From: Pseudomonas sp. Ga0074129 | Lineage (GTDB): Bacteria > Pseudomonadota > Gammaproteobacteria > Pseudomonadales > Pseudomonadaceae | Direction of reading: 5' to 3' | Assembly: GCA_001465025.1 (NCBI GenBank) | Contig: LNDO01000036.1 | Location: forward strand, 1-43,495 | Length of the DNA: 43,495 nucleotides | In this document: piece by piece, positions 43,249 to 43,495 of the stretch | Layout of the letters: each line of letters opens with the position of its first letter | Position numbering within the stretch: the first letter of the stretch is position 1 | The notes under the pieces: model-generated | Database searches by the model: none | Told to the model about the DNA's origin: nothing | The model's input: the letters and a program-made list of their open reading frames with translations, nothing else | Position numbers and translations under genes: made by a program

Positions 43249-43495
43249 TTAAAAACCTAAAAAATAAAATAGCGTTATTGGAATCACTCAATGACGAGAG
43301 AGCTTATCAAAACTGGACTTGCACCACGCAAAAAAACGACTAGGTTTTAGATGCGAACAAAGGCTACCAAGGAAGCTAGCCTGCACGTCAAAAGGATCGG
43401 CGGTTGCAGGAGCTGAGTGCAACACGGTCATTGAATTGAAGCTGGAGCATCATGCCGCATAGCCATGGCCTTCTGCATCACCTCACCCATAACTT
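43249..43495. other. Right-edge region, no complete gene
   Basis: About 245 bp beyond thiO without an identifiable complete gene. Positions 43250-43330 are AT-rich and could hold the thiO promoter. The minor-pilin genes that follow thiO in P. aeruginosa are not reached. Confidence 0.4.
43428..43495 (-). CDS. Possible C-terminal end of a gene running off the window
   Basis: An open frame on the minus strand runs in from the window edge and stops at 43428-43430, giving a tail MGEVMQKAMAMRHDAPASIQ. The fragment is too short to identify and may be chance. Confidence 0.15.
   Translation of the reverse strand, partial: VMGEVMQKAMAMRHDAPASIQ

Overview
The window (43,495 bp) reads as chromosomal DNA of a Pseudomonas or very close relative. 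The support is gene order, which I compare from memory with P. aeruginosa: ornithine/lysine decarboxylase, MCP, ampE-ampD, a DUF1631 gene, nadC, pilA | pilBCD, coaE, yacG, DUF1780, MOSC, DUF3094, ndh, then clpB, pgeF, rluD, bamD, a PP0621-like gene, pilSR and thiO. Pseudomonas-type REP sequences, strong Shine-Dalgarno sites and moderately high GC (judged by eye) agree with this. No phage, insertion sequence, CRISPR array or rRNA is visible.

Layout. 0-4 kb: a FecA-like TonB receptor and a PLP ornithine/lysine decarboxylase, both on the minus strand with hairpin terminators. 4.3-7.7 kb: prfC, an array of three 125-bp tandem repeats running into a small DUF559 nuclease-like gene, and a TatD hydrolase. 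7.7-16 kb: a methyl-accepting chemotaxis protein, a ROK sugar kinase, ampE/ampD (peptidoglycan recycling), a large DUF1631 protein and nadC. 16-24.4 kb: the type IV pilus locus. pilB-pilC-pilD run on the plus strand. Divergently, instead of one full-length pilin gene, there is a short pilin gene (61-aa prepilin, 52-aa mature) followed 18 nt later by a gene for a Sec-exported 150-aa protein. After a strong terminator comes an ABC permease / membrane-anchored helical-repeat protein / ABC ATPase trio with two ATGA overlaps, then an acyltransferase-3. 24.4-29.7 kb: coaE-yacG, REP clusters, a CbiM-like orphan permease, DUF1780-MOSC-DUF3094 and an NDH-2 dehydrogenase. 29.7-30.2 kb: a tRNA-Lys-Pro-Asn operon with a clear sigma70 promoter. 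30.2-43.5 kb: a second DUF1631 gene coupled to a PilZ-domain gene, clpB with an RpoH-type promoter, pgeF, rluD, bamD, a small zinc-ribbon protein, pilS-pilR and thiO.

How it fits together. PilR-PilS (right end) is the known sigma54-dependent activator pair for pilA, and a sigma54-like -24/-12 element lies upstream of the short pilin gene. PilD should process the short prepilin, and PilB/PilC should drive assembly. The split pilin resembles the PilA-N / PilA-C (Spc) arrangement known from Geobacter. The neighbouring ABC-type trio resembles in content and position the pilG-pilH-pilI transporter genes of Myxococcus pilus loci. A short-pilin system in a Pseudomonas-type pil locus is the most noteworthy content of the window. 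Its functional interpretation is inference from sequence and context.
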